The position numbers were made by a program, and so were the translations under genes. The notes below the pieces were generated by a model. It was not told the DNA's origin and did no database searches. It saw only the letters and a program-made list of their open reading frames with translations. Positions 42,700 through 53,416 of a stretch of 64,000 nt of DNA are shown here, piece after piece (position 1 is the stretch's first letter; each line of letters opens with the position of its first letter). Origin of the DNA: Babylonia areolata. Its lineage: Eukaryota; Mollusca; Gastropoda; Neogastropoda; Buccinidae. The DNA is taken from assembly GCF_041734735.1 (NCBI RefSeq), contig NC_134882.1, forward strand, positions 25,323,777 to 25,387,776, in the 5' to 3' direction.

Positions 42700-43700
42700 C
42701 AGTTACGCATGAGAATCAGTTGGTTTGGTGTATAGATCCGTGTGGAGGAATCCGTTTTGAAAGGAAATGAGAATATCCAGGAAAGGGGTTTGTCTGTCAG
42801 AGGAAGAGACAGTAAATTTGATGGTAGGGTGAAGCCTATTGATGTAATTGATGAAGGTGTCCAGGTCTTCTTGGCTATGTCGCCACAGGTTGAAGATGTC
42901 GTCAATGTATCTTTTCCAGAGATCACTGGAAATGTGAACAGGACTGTTGGCCAACAGTTACTTCTCTAACCACCCCATGAATAGGTTAGCTGCACTTGGT
43001 GCCGTGAGTGTGCCCATAGCAGTTCCTAAAACTTGTTTATAGGTGGTGTCTTCAAAGCAGAAGTAGTTGTTCTTCAGGATGTGATCAGAGATCCTGATGA
43101 TGTCTTCTGTAGGCGGGATGTTCAAGTTCCTTTCCTTGTCAAGGAAGAACTTCATGGCTGGTTGGAGGTCGTCATTAGGGATGTTTGTGCAGAGTGAGGT
43201 TACGTCGATGGTCACTAGTTTGATGTCATTGTCAAATGGACAATATTCATGATATCAGTCTGCAATCATCTTCAACATGTGCGTAGAATCCTTGATGTAA
43301 CTTGACAGCCCATGTACATGATCTTGTAGCCAATGTCCATCAACTTGGATACGTTCTCAGTAAGCCCATTGATGCCTGATACAAAGGGGCGTCCGGGTGG
43401 ATTAGTCCGACTCTTATGAATTTTGGAGAGTGTGTAGAACCTGTGCGTGGTGACTTTGTTTGTTTCTACTTTGGCCCAGTTGTAATTGTTTTTGTCGAAG
43501 TGGCCTTTGCTGTACAAGTCCTCCACATAATCATTTGAGGTTTTGGCAACTTTGGCATTTGGGTCTTTCTCTACAGTCACGTAGTGAGAGGAGTTAGAGA
43601 GTTGTTGCTTGGCCTCTTCTATGTAGTCTTTGGTATTTTGTAATTCTATGGCGCCTCCTTTGTCAGCAGAACTGATCCGTATTGTTCTGTTTTGGACCAT
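42700..43700 (-). pseudogene. reverse transcriptase part of the Penelope-like element
   Basis: Three open segments: 43272-43700 (fingers, KIHK and PPGRP), 42958-43215 (DVTSLCTN, GTAMGT) and 42703-42954 (YIDDIF, the catalytic pair, then PFLDI). The order and spacing match Penelope-type enzymes, which resemble telomerase more than retroviral enzymes. Confidence 0.85.
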
Positions 43701-44107
43701 GTCTTGCAGCTCCCTTAGAGCCTGGCGATGACTGGGGCCATGATTATCTTTGGGGCGTCTTTTTGTGTGTATGCAGCAGTCCGGCTCTGTATCGACAGGA
43801 AATATGCTTCCAGCGACCCATCTCTGTCATGAGGAGGTTCGTACCAAGTTTTCTTGTTTTTTTGGAGGGTCATGGGTAGTTTCTACCTCGGGATCAAAAT
43901 GGTATTCCCTTAGTCTGACAAGTCTACATCCTTCCTTGACGTCTTGTTGGAGTCTTTCTCTGTCTATAGACATATGGGAAGGACAAAATCTGGAGCCCAA
44001 AGCTAGGACGCTCATTTGACTATCCTTGAGAGTCACATCTGACAGGTTTACCACAGCATCATTTGTAGTTTGAGGTGACAGGGAAGCATGCGGAGAACAA
44101 GTTTCTG

Positions 44108-44169
44108 ATATATATATATATATATACATATATATAGATAGATAGATAGATATCGCGCGCACGCGCGCG

Positions 44170-44236
<67 letters not shown>

Positions 44237-44237
44237 C
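44108..44237 (+). repeat. compound (TA)(GATA)(CG)(CA) microsatellite
   Basis: Four blocks in a row between the Penelope-like element and the LINE remnant. The CG block (44155-44179) is a Z-DNA candidate. Confidence 0.95.
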
Positions 44238-44274
44238 ACACACATACGCGGAAGCGCAAGCACACATTTCAGGC

Positions 44275-45060
44275 TGGGATTTATTTCAGTCAGTGGAAAG
44301 ATGCAATAAATATTCCTATTTTTAAAAGTGTCGATCCAGCCAATTCTAGCAATTACCGGGGTGTAACACTCAACAACGCCTTTGGAAAACTGTTTTGTCA
44401 AGTTATCAACAGATGAATCGAAACATACTCAGAACAAGATAATTTACTAATAAAAGAGCAAGGTTTCAGGTGGCATTCTAGAACCATTGACCACATACTT
44501 ATTCGTAACGGCGGATATATATAAATACTTAGGTGTTAATTTTCATAAAGTGGAAATTTTCACCTTGCTAGAGACCACAGCCAAACCAGGGAACAAAGCA
44601 ACATATGCTCTGATACGGAGTCCCATGAAAGAAGTGAAGATGGTTGTGATGATGCAACTGTTTGACACTTTAATGCTCAGTTTCGGCGTTGAAGTGTGGT
44701 TTCATTCAATCAAATAGCGACAAAGCGGGACCATTTCAAGTCTTTCCTTTTATTCGGAGATTGTGAACACTTGTCCATTACAATCCTACCTGATCAGCTA
44801 CACAAAATATTAAACACAGAAGAGCATTATGTCGATTGCGAATAAGCGCGCATGAACCTGAAATTGAAAGAGAACGTCATTAGCATAACCAGGAAAGACC
44901 GGTTATGTAAAGCATGTGGAGTTTTAGAGCATGAACTGCATTTTCTCGATAAATGTAGTATGTACAACTCCGACTTGAGATTACACCTCTGGTAAGGTAT
45001 ATGTAGGAGTGTTTTAATATTCGCAGTCCGTAACTTTGTCCTGTGAAAGATCCTGCATGT
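44275..45060 (+). mobile_element. LINE A-related remnant with internal deletion
   Basis: QWKDAINIPIFK, NYRGVTLNNAFGKLF and GFRWHSRTIDHIL mark early reverse transcriptase. The sequence then jumps straight to YKYLGVNF, so the catalytic part is deleted. The thumb (TLMLSFGVEVW) and a CCHC-type tail (LCKACGVLEHELHFLDKC, 44914-44966) follow. Old, multiply broken. Confidence 0.75.
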
Positions 45061-45644
45061 GCTCACAATGATTGTTTTTACCTGTTTGTTGTCTTTAGTT
45101 TTGGTATCCATGATTCCTTTGATGGGCTTTACGACAAATGAAATGAGTTCTGAGTTCACATACACACACATGACACACACACGTACGATTTACAATTTCG
45201 CTATGTTCAACGTCACCTCATCCTTTTTCCACACATCAAGCCACTTCCGCATTCTTCACAGAAAACAGGTTTCCCTTCCACCCACTCCTTTTTCAACACA
45301 CACACTGACACCCACACCCACACACCCTACACACATATACAGACACACACTGTATCAGAGGTAAAACAAGTCAGCCAAGTGTAACATCGACCTGGAAAAA
45401 AACAAAACGTAACAAAGCCCCCTTCCAAGTGCGTGAAAATATCAAATCTGGGACGTGACACTGGATCACAGACGTCAGAGCTGTGGGAACAGCGATGGAG
45501 ACAGGCTGTTTGGGGGCATGGGGAGAGAAGTGTGTGGGTGAAGTGGGGGCCAAAGACGGACTGGGTAGACAGACACAGTCCTATTTTATGGGGCAAACTT
45601 AAGTTAGCGTGACCTAAGTTGTTACGTGCGTCAACAAAGGGGCC

Positions 45645-45841
45645 CGGTGTCACGTCCCAAATCGTCCTCCCTCACCCCTCGGTAGGTCCCCTGGGGAAAA
45701 TTCTGGGACGTCCCCCCATGTTGTTTCGGCCCTCCCCCCATCCCCCATCCCCAGACTTCAGCAAAGCACCTGTCCCAAAACATCCTCCCCCCCAACACTA
45801 AATTTGTTTTGCATTTGCGCGCGCGCACGCACGTGCGTGCT

Positions 45842-45899
<58 letters not shown>

Positions 45900-46634
45900 T
45901 GTGTGTGTTGGAAATGGTGAGAAGAGGAGGGAAAGAGTACAGAAGCAGATCCAGAGAAAACGTTGTTTATTTTGATCTGTCATGGAAAAAAGACCATTTA
46001 ACATATTTTGAAGAACACGAATTATCGCTTTTTTTTTTTAATAAGCCTCCTGGAGTCGTGCTCTGGCGTACGGTTTGAAAGAAGTAATCCATACTTCGTC
46101 CCCCGCCCCCCAAGCCTGTGTTTCCACAGGTCTATGCACCAACAGGTCATGTGCACACAGGACACAACTGACCTCTCCCTTTAAGTCCTTTGATTGCGTT
46201 ATTTTGTCACGTCTATCAATCATTTTAAGAAGCAGGTTTTTCACTGCTGCCTACCTACTAACCCACTGACCAGTGCTGACTATCTAACTGTTCACTAAGT
46301 AACTGTTAACTACCAATAGTGTTCAGACTACATTACTTTGTGACTACTTTGCAGTATCATGACTTCTTGACACAACTATTGGCTGACCACTACTCATTAC
46401 AGTTACTACTGATCATTTCGTACCTCTAATTACCACCACTGAACACAATCCCAAAAAATTCAGAATGCTGCATTTCAAATAATGTTGGTTTGGGACCGAA
46501 ACAGCATGGGGGTGAGGGGGGTGGGGGGGGACGTCCCAGAACGTCCTTCGGGTGACATTTTAGGAAACTGACAAACCCCCGGGGGGACGATTTAGGACAC
46601 CGATGTGTCCCCCGCGATTTGGGACTTTACACCG
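45645..46634. mobile_element. candidate non-autonomous DNA transposon
   Basis: The left end CGGTGTCACGTCCCAAATCG is matched, inverted, at the right end (CGGTGTAAAGTCCCAAATCG on the minus strand). Further in, TTCTGGGACGTCCCCCC with TGTTGTTTCGG recurs inverted (minus strand of 46495-46545). The motif CGGTGTC-CTAAATCGTCC is repeated near the right end. About 990 bp with no coding capacity; target duplication not found. Confidence 0.45.
45845..45907 (+). repeat. (TG)n microsatellite
   Basis: About 30 TG units, preceded by CGCGCGCACGCACGTGCGTG. Confidence 0.95.
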
Positions 46635-46959
46635 ATACAGCGCCAGGAAATGTTTTGTCTCTATTAGTAAATGGCCCAGAAATACCCCCTTGCAGTTATA
46701 TAAGGGCAGTCTCCCTCCCTCCTGTCCCCCCCCCTCCCCACCTTTAAAAAAAAAATTATACTCGATCCCATGCCCATACATCATTATCTCCAAACCATTT
46801 TCGATTGGACTGTCCTTATTATTCTGTATAACATACATAAAAAATGTAGTGTTGCCTCAAGACGAATCCCCAGGAAGTTATTTTGGGCTTACCCAAAATG
46901 CGCTTCAGTCTCGTTCGTGTGCAGTTTATCTGGTATTGCCTCTGAGTTCTATTACTCTT

Positions 46960-47200
46960 TTGTCACAACAGATGTCTTTGTGTGAAATTCGGACTGCTCT
47001 TCCCAGGCTGAACGCATCGATACAGTGAGAGCATCACCATTTTTTGTCTGCGAGTATATTTGTTTGCCTATCAAAGTTGATTTTTCTCCAGAATTTTGTC
47101 AGAGACAACCTTTTATTGCCGTGGGTTGTTTTACATCCGCTAAGTGCATGCTTCATACGGCGTCTCGGTTTATCGTCTCATCAGAATGACTAGCGCCTAG
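46960..47200 (-). mobile_element. SINE family 2 copy (minus)
   Basis: It starts TGTCACAACAGATGTCTTTG, passes TTGATTTTTCTCCAGAATTT and GCTAAGTGCATGCTTCATAC, and ends GTCTCATCAGAATGACTAGC. The same order, inverted, is found in the copy at 40835. Confidence 0.75.
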
Positions 47201-48184
47201 ACCATCACTCAAGGTCTAGAGGAGGGGAAGACAATAAGAGCGGGTGTACTCAGATTCTCTGTCTTTCTTGGCGGACGCGTTATCACCAGGCCAACACTCC
47301 ACTCCGAATGACGTTGAAGTGGAAAAGATAACAGCCCCCACTGACTCAACATTGGAGTGTTTGGGGACCATGACTGGAGTGTGTTGGGGCTGCCCGAAAT
47401 TAACTCAGACGTTTTTCACCAGAAATACACTTCTTTGTGGTTTCTGCTTAATTCGATAAACTTTTAATTGGAAGGGCGTGTAGTTATTTCAGGGCAACGG
47501 TTGAAGTCTTCCCGAGCTGACTCCCCTTTGGAGTTTCCCAAAGTTAGACTTCTGCAGAGCAGAATGTTTCCACTGAATTAACTTTGGGGTGGGATCATTC
47601 TAGGGGAATCACACCTGGTCGTCTTTCAGAAGTCAGCCGACAAATTGTGAGAAACAGGAAACAACAGGCTGTGTTGTTTGCCGCTGGCCCGCCGGTGACG
47701 CCAGTTTTCCCCTATCCCTCATCCGGACAGCTAGCAGGAAGTAGGTGTCACTGTTTGTGACTTCATGGTCATCTCCCTTGTTGGTAGTCATACATCAACT
47801 TCCTGCTCAAATGAATTTTCACTGTTTTTGTTTTTTTGTTTTTTGTTGTTTTCCCCTCACTTTCTCTGCTGCACACACCGAAGAGGGAACAAAACAAGGC
47901 AAACGTTGCCAGAGTCATAGAAAAGTTTTGAAGATGAGATGATGACCAACTTTCTCTGCTTACATTAACATTAACCGAGCCAACTTGTGTGATGACTGAT
48001 AATGCCTGTAGTACAGTCTGTGTTTCTCATTCATGCACACATCTAACTATCGTGCTTTCCCACTTGTGGCTGTACTTCTTAAAAGCGAAAACAACAACAA
48101 AACTACAACGTAAAACAAACGAACGCGCACACCATTCCCCAAATGACTGTTCAGTAGAGAGCACAGCAAAATTGGAGACCAAGC

Positions 48185-48275
48185 GGGCACAGTCCACGGA
48201 GCCTCCAGACGGTCCACCACAGTCCATTAGACATCCACAGTCTACCACAGTCCATTAGACATCCACAGTCCACCA
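48185..48275 (+). repeat. 29-bp tandem repeat, about three copies
   Basis: The unit is ACCACAGTCCATTAGACATC plus CACAGTCT. Short and recent. Confidence 0.85.
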
Positions 48276-48344
48276 CAGCCTTCAGGAGAGTTCACTACTG
48301 TCACCCTTGCCTCCAGAACAACGAGCTTGAGTAGTGAGGCGTAT

Positions 48345-48640
48345 TCTCCTACAGCCTGTCTTCACGCTGGTTCTCCCACAGCCTGTCTTCACGCTGGTTC
48401 TCCTACAGCCTGTCTTCTTTTCCTACAGCCTGTCTTCACGGTGGTTCTCCTACAGCCTGTCTTCACGGTGGTTCTCCCACAGCCTGTCTTCACGGTGGTT
48501 CTCCCACAGCCTGTCTTCACGGTGGTTCTCCTACAGCCTGTCCTCTTCTCTTACAGCCTGTCTTCACGGTGGTTCTCCTACAGCCTGTCTTCTTCTCCTA
48601 CAGCCTGTCTTCACGGTGGTTTCCCTACAGCCTGTCCCCA
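48345..48640 (+). repeat. 27-bp minisatellite with an open frame
   Basis: About eleven units of TTCTCCTACAGCCTGTCTTC plus ACGGTGG. The length is a multiple of three, so frames stay open and give a nine-residue FSYSLSSRW repeat. There is no start context, codon constraint or relative, so it is treated as non-coding. Confidence 0.9.
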
Positions 48641-48708
48641 TGAATATTATCCTACTAGCTGTCCTCTAGACCAATACTCCAGGTTTTGTGGAGGGGAGAG
48701 AGAGAGGC

Positions 48709-48750
<42 letters not shown>

Positions 48751-48855
48751 GGACGAAACGAAACAACTTTTATTTCAAGAGGGTTGTGGAATAAGCATTA
48801 GTGCTTTTTTTTTTTACATTCAGCACATCTGGGCAAAAACAAAACACACACACAC

Positions 48856-48889
<34 letters not shown>

Positions 48890-48989
48890 CAAAACATAAT
48901 CAGAAAGAAAACATACATGGAAACAGTCATCCACAGGTCAGATTCATACACAGGAAAAGAAGTGAAGAGAGTGAAACACACTGAAAACA

Positions 48990-50485
48990 TTGAAACACTG
49001 AAATGTTTTAATGGAAAGGCCATTGGCCCATGTCAATAGGGGTGGTTACAAGTAAATGCAGAGGCACAACACAAACATAACACTATGAGCAACGTACTTT
49101 CAAATCTTTGTCTAGGAATACAGCCAAGCGCAAGACCAGTGATTTGTTTTCACTTGCAAAAAGCAATGTGGAGGAATTTTTGTTTAATGTCCCGTCACAC
49201 ATATCGGTGATTGAAGAAAAAAAGCAATGTCATATTCAACAAAAATGGAGTATTATAATACTTAGAGGGGATATACTGTTGTCTTAGATCAGCATATTGA
49301 GGGCATTGTAACACAAAGTGAACTTCTGTTTCTTTTTGAAAATCACAGAAAGGACAAGACAGCTCATGATCTGTTACATTACGTTTAAAACGTAATTTAT
49401 GTGTATTGAGTTGTGACACACCAAGTCGTAAACGTATTAAGCTAATTCTGGCTTGAATATGTTTCAGCTCCAACAAATATGGTGAAAGTACAAGACTACT
49501 TTTAAAAGTACGGTATAGTGAGAAACGATCACTGTCTGATAGCTGTAAAGACCAACGTTTTTTGTATACGTTTACCAGTCTGTTTTTTGAATGTGCTTAG
49601 AAATTCTTTTTCATTTCCGACCCCCTGATTCTCCCAAACCTCCTGAAATCCATATTTATGCAACAAGAAAGAAACAGATGTGGCCCATGTATTCCAATTC
49701 TGCTGATGGATAAATAGCAACATTTTTATGCTTTCAGTGGTAACCGATGTTCTGGCATTTTGACAATTCTTAGCCAGTACTTGATGCACCTCAAGTGTAT
49801 ATTAATATACAAGGGAAATCTGCCCAGTTCACCGTAAACCATTGCATTTGGTGTTCTAACACTCACATTCAAGAACCGTTTTAGCGCAAATGTATGCACT
49901 TTCTCTATTACATCGAGATTAATTTTGCAGTCAGACCCCAAACTTCCGTCCCGTAGCTAAGCATTGGTTGAATTTGCGCATCAAATAGTTTAAAAATATT
50001 TTTGGGCATTTTTCACCAACTGATCGGAATAACTTGAAAATACTAATCACCCCCTTTTTTGCCCTGGCAGCCATATAATGTAATGTTTGGGAAAAAAGTT
50101 ATTTTTGTTGACAAAATGACACCTAGATACTTATACATGTTTACAACTGTCATTTTTGTTTTTCCATAGAACCACCTTTCATTTTCCGATAAGTACCCAC
50201 CATTTCTAAACACAACAACGTTAGACTTGTCGAGATTCACAATCAAGCCAAGACTCATGACCATATCATATAGCACATTCAGCTGATTTTGCAGACCAGT
50301 TACAGAGTCAGATATCAGAATTATGTCATCAGTAAACATAAGAATAAGTATTTCTAGTACATCAGGTATCAACTGAACACCATGCTTTCCTTTGTTAATA
50401 ATTTCAGATGCTAGTTCGTTGATAAATAACGAAAATAAGACAGGACTGCACACTTCACCTTGTTTAAGGCCTGTGGGACACATGA
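48990..50485 (-). mobile_element. LINE family A, second copy (5'-truncated)
   Basis: Minus-strand blocks: GLKQGEVCSPVLFSLFINEL, LILMFTDDIILISD (catalytic YADD-type replaced by FTDD), NVVVFRNGGYLSENERW, YKYLGVILSTK, MVYGELGRFPLYIN, YGFQEVWENQG and a CCHC tail (CPFCDFQKETEVHFVLQC). These match LINE A in the same order. Both copies share a CAATGGCC-containing 3' end. Stops and frame changes are present. Confidence 0.85.
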
Positions 50486-50489
50486 AAGC

Positions 50490-50495
50490 AAGTGA

Positions 50496-50527
<32 letters not shown>

Positions 50528-50575
50528 GGAGGGAGGGAGGGAGAGAGAGAGAGAGCGCTGGGAGGAGAGAGAGAG
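50490..50575 (+). repeat. (GA)n tract
   Basis: GA/GGGA repeats separating the LINE A copy from the LINE E 3' end. Confidence 0.9.
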
Positions 50576-50639
50576 CACATTGAATGATCATCAGTACATC
50601 TTTGGATATAGTGGTGTCAAATCTGAAAGATTCGTAAGA

Positions 50640-52445
50640 GAACAATGAAAGTTCACTTTAAATTGTTTAAAGTTGAGTTCACTTTTTCATTTTCAGGAAT
50701 ATGATTCCATAACCAACTCCCAAAATATGTAAGACTTGATAAAGTAATGGTTGTGAAGGGGAGACTGATTTTATGCAATTTTCGACAGTCATTAAAAGTG
50801 AACATATTTACTGAGGAAGACGGAGCATTACCTTGGAATATTTTTTATTCATGAAGAGGCCTTTATTATACAAAAGTCCAGCCTAAAGAGGGAGGATGTC
50901 AACTTTTTCATGGCCAGAATCTGTCAGAGAGGTTGATTTGTTAATATTTAATTCAACAGCTTTGTGGATGCTTACCAATGGTTAAACAGATTATTGCTGG
51001 CGGAATCCCAAAGTGTATAATCATAGTCTGTAACAGATTGAATACGAATGAAATACTAGTTTTCTTGCATCTAAGTTTAAATAATCCCTTATTTATCTTA
51101 ACTGATACAATTATGAAACAAGATTTTTGGACATAATTTCTAGGTGTTTCGACCAAGATAGATTGCTATCAATCATTATTCCTGAGATTTTATGATTGGC
51201 AATTTCTTCTATTTTTGCGTTAGCAATGACGAGGACTGGTAAATTTTTGGAAAGGTTTAGTCGTTTTTGTCTGTGTTAATCATAAAAAAGTTTTTAAAGG
51301 GATGGAGAGCCATGTAGTTCAAACGTGTCTATTTAACAAGAATGTGGATATTATATTTCATGGTAAGATGAAAACACTGAGCATAAGCATTTCTTGCATC
51401 TAAAGTAGTATCATCAGCAAACATGTCACATTTAGAGATAATGGTAGATCGCTGATATATAATGAAAATAATATAGGGCCCGGTACCGAACCCTGTGGAA
51501 TGGAATGGTGCTAATTTGCTTGTTTTAAAGCATATGGAAAGCAATTTTTGTGAAGACAAAGATTGTATACATAGGTAAGAGTTTCGGCTGAAAATTTAAG
51601 AATTTTTCCATCTGTTCCATCAATCCCGTGAGTGTTTTAAGGCATAGAAAACTTCATGAACTCCTAAAGCACTAATATCTAAGTTTAATTTGATATTCTT
51701 TACTTGGCAGTAATTTCTAAGGTCTCCTAGATCATTGTCTTTTGATTCATCATTTTGAATTACTTTGGATGTTACAGTTGAGAAATGATGATTTAGTTTA
51801 TCAACTGATATATCACTTTTAAGATTTGAGCTTCAGTTTATGTTTTGATTTGTTAGATGATGTATGGTTTTATATATTGTTTTACTTTCATTAATTAGAG
51901 ATATGAAATAGGAAATGTTATTATTTTCTTTCTGCTTGTATCATGGAATTAACTACGTTTCTTTCCTTTTTAAAATATGTTACGAGAGCCATTTTGTACA
52001 AATAATCTGTTTGACATATAGTGTTCGGAACGTCTTTTGTCAGCCAAGGGGGTTTCACCTGATGTTTAACTCTTCAAAATTTGGAAAGGTACAACACCCT
52101 GACTGCGTAGCTGTCGAACGCAAAAGAAAAAGGAAAGGTACAACTTCATCAACACTGTATCAATCATCCAGGGCCTGATTTGGATCTGTATATTGAGAGG
52201 TGAACTAAAGAGATCAGAGAGAATCTTTTCTTTTTGTTGAATATTGGAGAAGTTTCTAAATATGATAGTTTTGTGGTCTAATTTCGTGGTTAGTTTTGTG
52301 GTCTAATTTCGTGGTTTAATCCTGACGCCCGTTTTGTCGAGGTACAACAGATAGGGTAACGATCACTACAACCAAAGACAGGGACAACTGTCTTTAAAAT
52401 AGTATCTGAATTAGTGACACACGCACAATTGTAGAATGTTAGCAG
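50640..52445 (-). mobile_element. LINE E (CR1/Jockey-like), reverse-transcriptase part
   Basis: Minus-strand landmarks: VTNSDTILKTVVPVFG with SDRYPICCT (end of endonuclease, 52330-52440), VHEVFYALKHS (51640-51680), QGSVPGPILFSLYISD (near 51490), CDMFADDTTLDARNAY (near 51420) and a C-terminus with MFTFNDCRKLHKISLPF and FGSWLWNHIPENEK (50660-50820). It is interrupted by many stops and is older than the L2/CR1-like copy at 53.4-55.5 kb, which lies between this part and its endonuclease. Confidence 0.8.
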
Positions 52446-52449
52446 AGAG

Positions 52450-53130
52450 TTTTAATAAACATTTTTATTCGATTTTAACATTATTTTAGACATACAGACA
52501 TGCATTAATGATAATATTGTTAGTTTTTATGTGTTATTTAAACTGTACATAAGAAAAAAAACACGTTGTTTTATACAGAAAAGAAAGAAAACCACACACT
52601 CAAAAAAATCGTAATCACCGTTACATTCGCTGTTGTCTTTTTTCTTCCTGTTCCTCTTTCTTTTCTCTTCCCACCCCTTTCTTCATTCACATTTTACCCA
52701 CTTTTATGGGCACATATGAAAACACATCTATCAAGACATGAGCAAATAAAGCAAGCGCAATGTCAAGACCAGTGTCTTGCAACACAATCATCAGCCAGTT
52801 TGTATAAGTATCTCCATGAACATCATTAACTTCCACAATCAACTGCACTATGTGGCACATAACAAAGTACAAACCACTCCGATCCAACATACAACACCAC
52901 TGTCGTAGACCCTGTAGTACTGTTACGAGATAGCACGGCGTCTCATGTAACATTCCATGCGCCATTGTCTTCAACCATTTTTTTATGTATGGGTACCATT
53001 TTCTAGAAAATGCTATGGACATCATTTCCATCGAGTGTACATATTCATCGACTTCATATGTTTCTTAGGTCTGTTAGGAAGTGCTTTATACTTTTTTTTT
53101 CATTTTATTCCGCATTTATGTTAACTTTTC
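52450..53130. other. unassigned segment inside LINE E
   Basis: An open minus-strand frame of 114 codons (52687-53031) is present but matches nothing I know. The segment lies between the two halves of LINE E and is probably another insertion or part of one. Confidence 0.4.
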
Positions 53131-53131
53131 T

Positions 53132-53204
53132 GACGGGCGCAATAGCCGAGTGGTTAAAGCGTTGAACTTTCAATCTGAGGGTCCCGGGTGCGAATCTCGG
53201 TGTG
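53132..53204 (+). mobile_element. tRNA-derived SINE head
   Basis: GGGCGCAATAGCCGAGTGGT holds an A box (TAGCCGAGTGG). GGGTCCCGGGTGCGAATCTC holds a B box. The spacing is that of a tRNA gene, but there is no matching acceptor stem and it runs into (GT)n. It is a SINE promoter region and not a tRNA gene. Confidence 0.75.
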
Positions 53205-53259
53205 TGTGTGTGTGTGTGTGTGGTTGTTTTTGTTGTTGTTGTTGTTTTTGTTGTTTGTT

Positions 53260-53324
<65 letters not shown>

Positions 53325-53390
53325 GTGCTTGTATTTGTGTATGTGCATGTGTGTGCGTGGGTATGTGTGTTTGTGTCTGTGTCTGCGGGT
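53205..53390 (+). repeat. (TG)n and (TTG)n microsatellite
   Basis: Three blocks, TG, then GTTGTT, then a long TG block; long frames on either strand are repeat products. Confidence 0.95.
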
Positions 53391-53416
53391 AAAGAATACG
53401 AATATACACATTCCGA

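Larger units (their letters stand above)
41850..44090 (-). mobile_element. Penelope-like retroelement with GIY-YIG domain
   Basis: Minus-strand order: ALGSRFCPSHMSI (N-terminus), ADKGGAIELQNTKDYI, RFYTLSKIHKSRTNPPGRP, VSGINGLTENVSKLMD, the reverse-transcriptase core DVTSLCTNIP, VLGTAMGTLTAPSAANLFM, YIDDIF and TPFLDI, then a basic linker, then NIIYILFCNKC with YVDETKNTLKVRF, the GIY-YIG endonuclease. This is the full Penelope/Poseidon-type domain order. The coding sequence falls into four open segments, so this copy is decayed. No RNase H or LTR is expected. Upstream it abuts a compound microsatellite. Confidence 0.9.
45060..48990. other. intergenic interval, no gene seen
   Basis: No coding region is supported. 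It holds a candidate DNA transposon (45645-46634), a SINE copy and two minisatellites. The segment 47200-48180 looks like unique non-coding DNA. Confidence 0.6.

Noticed and set aside
48327-48794. 155-codon frame with FSYSLSSRW repeats as a gene
   Set aside because: The frame is kept open only by the 27-bp unit; no conserved sequence outside the repeats.
53132-53204. Functional tRNA gene
   Set aside because: A and B boxes are present but the acceptor stem does not close and the sequence runs into (GT)n; a SINE head is the better reading.
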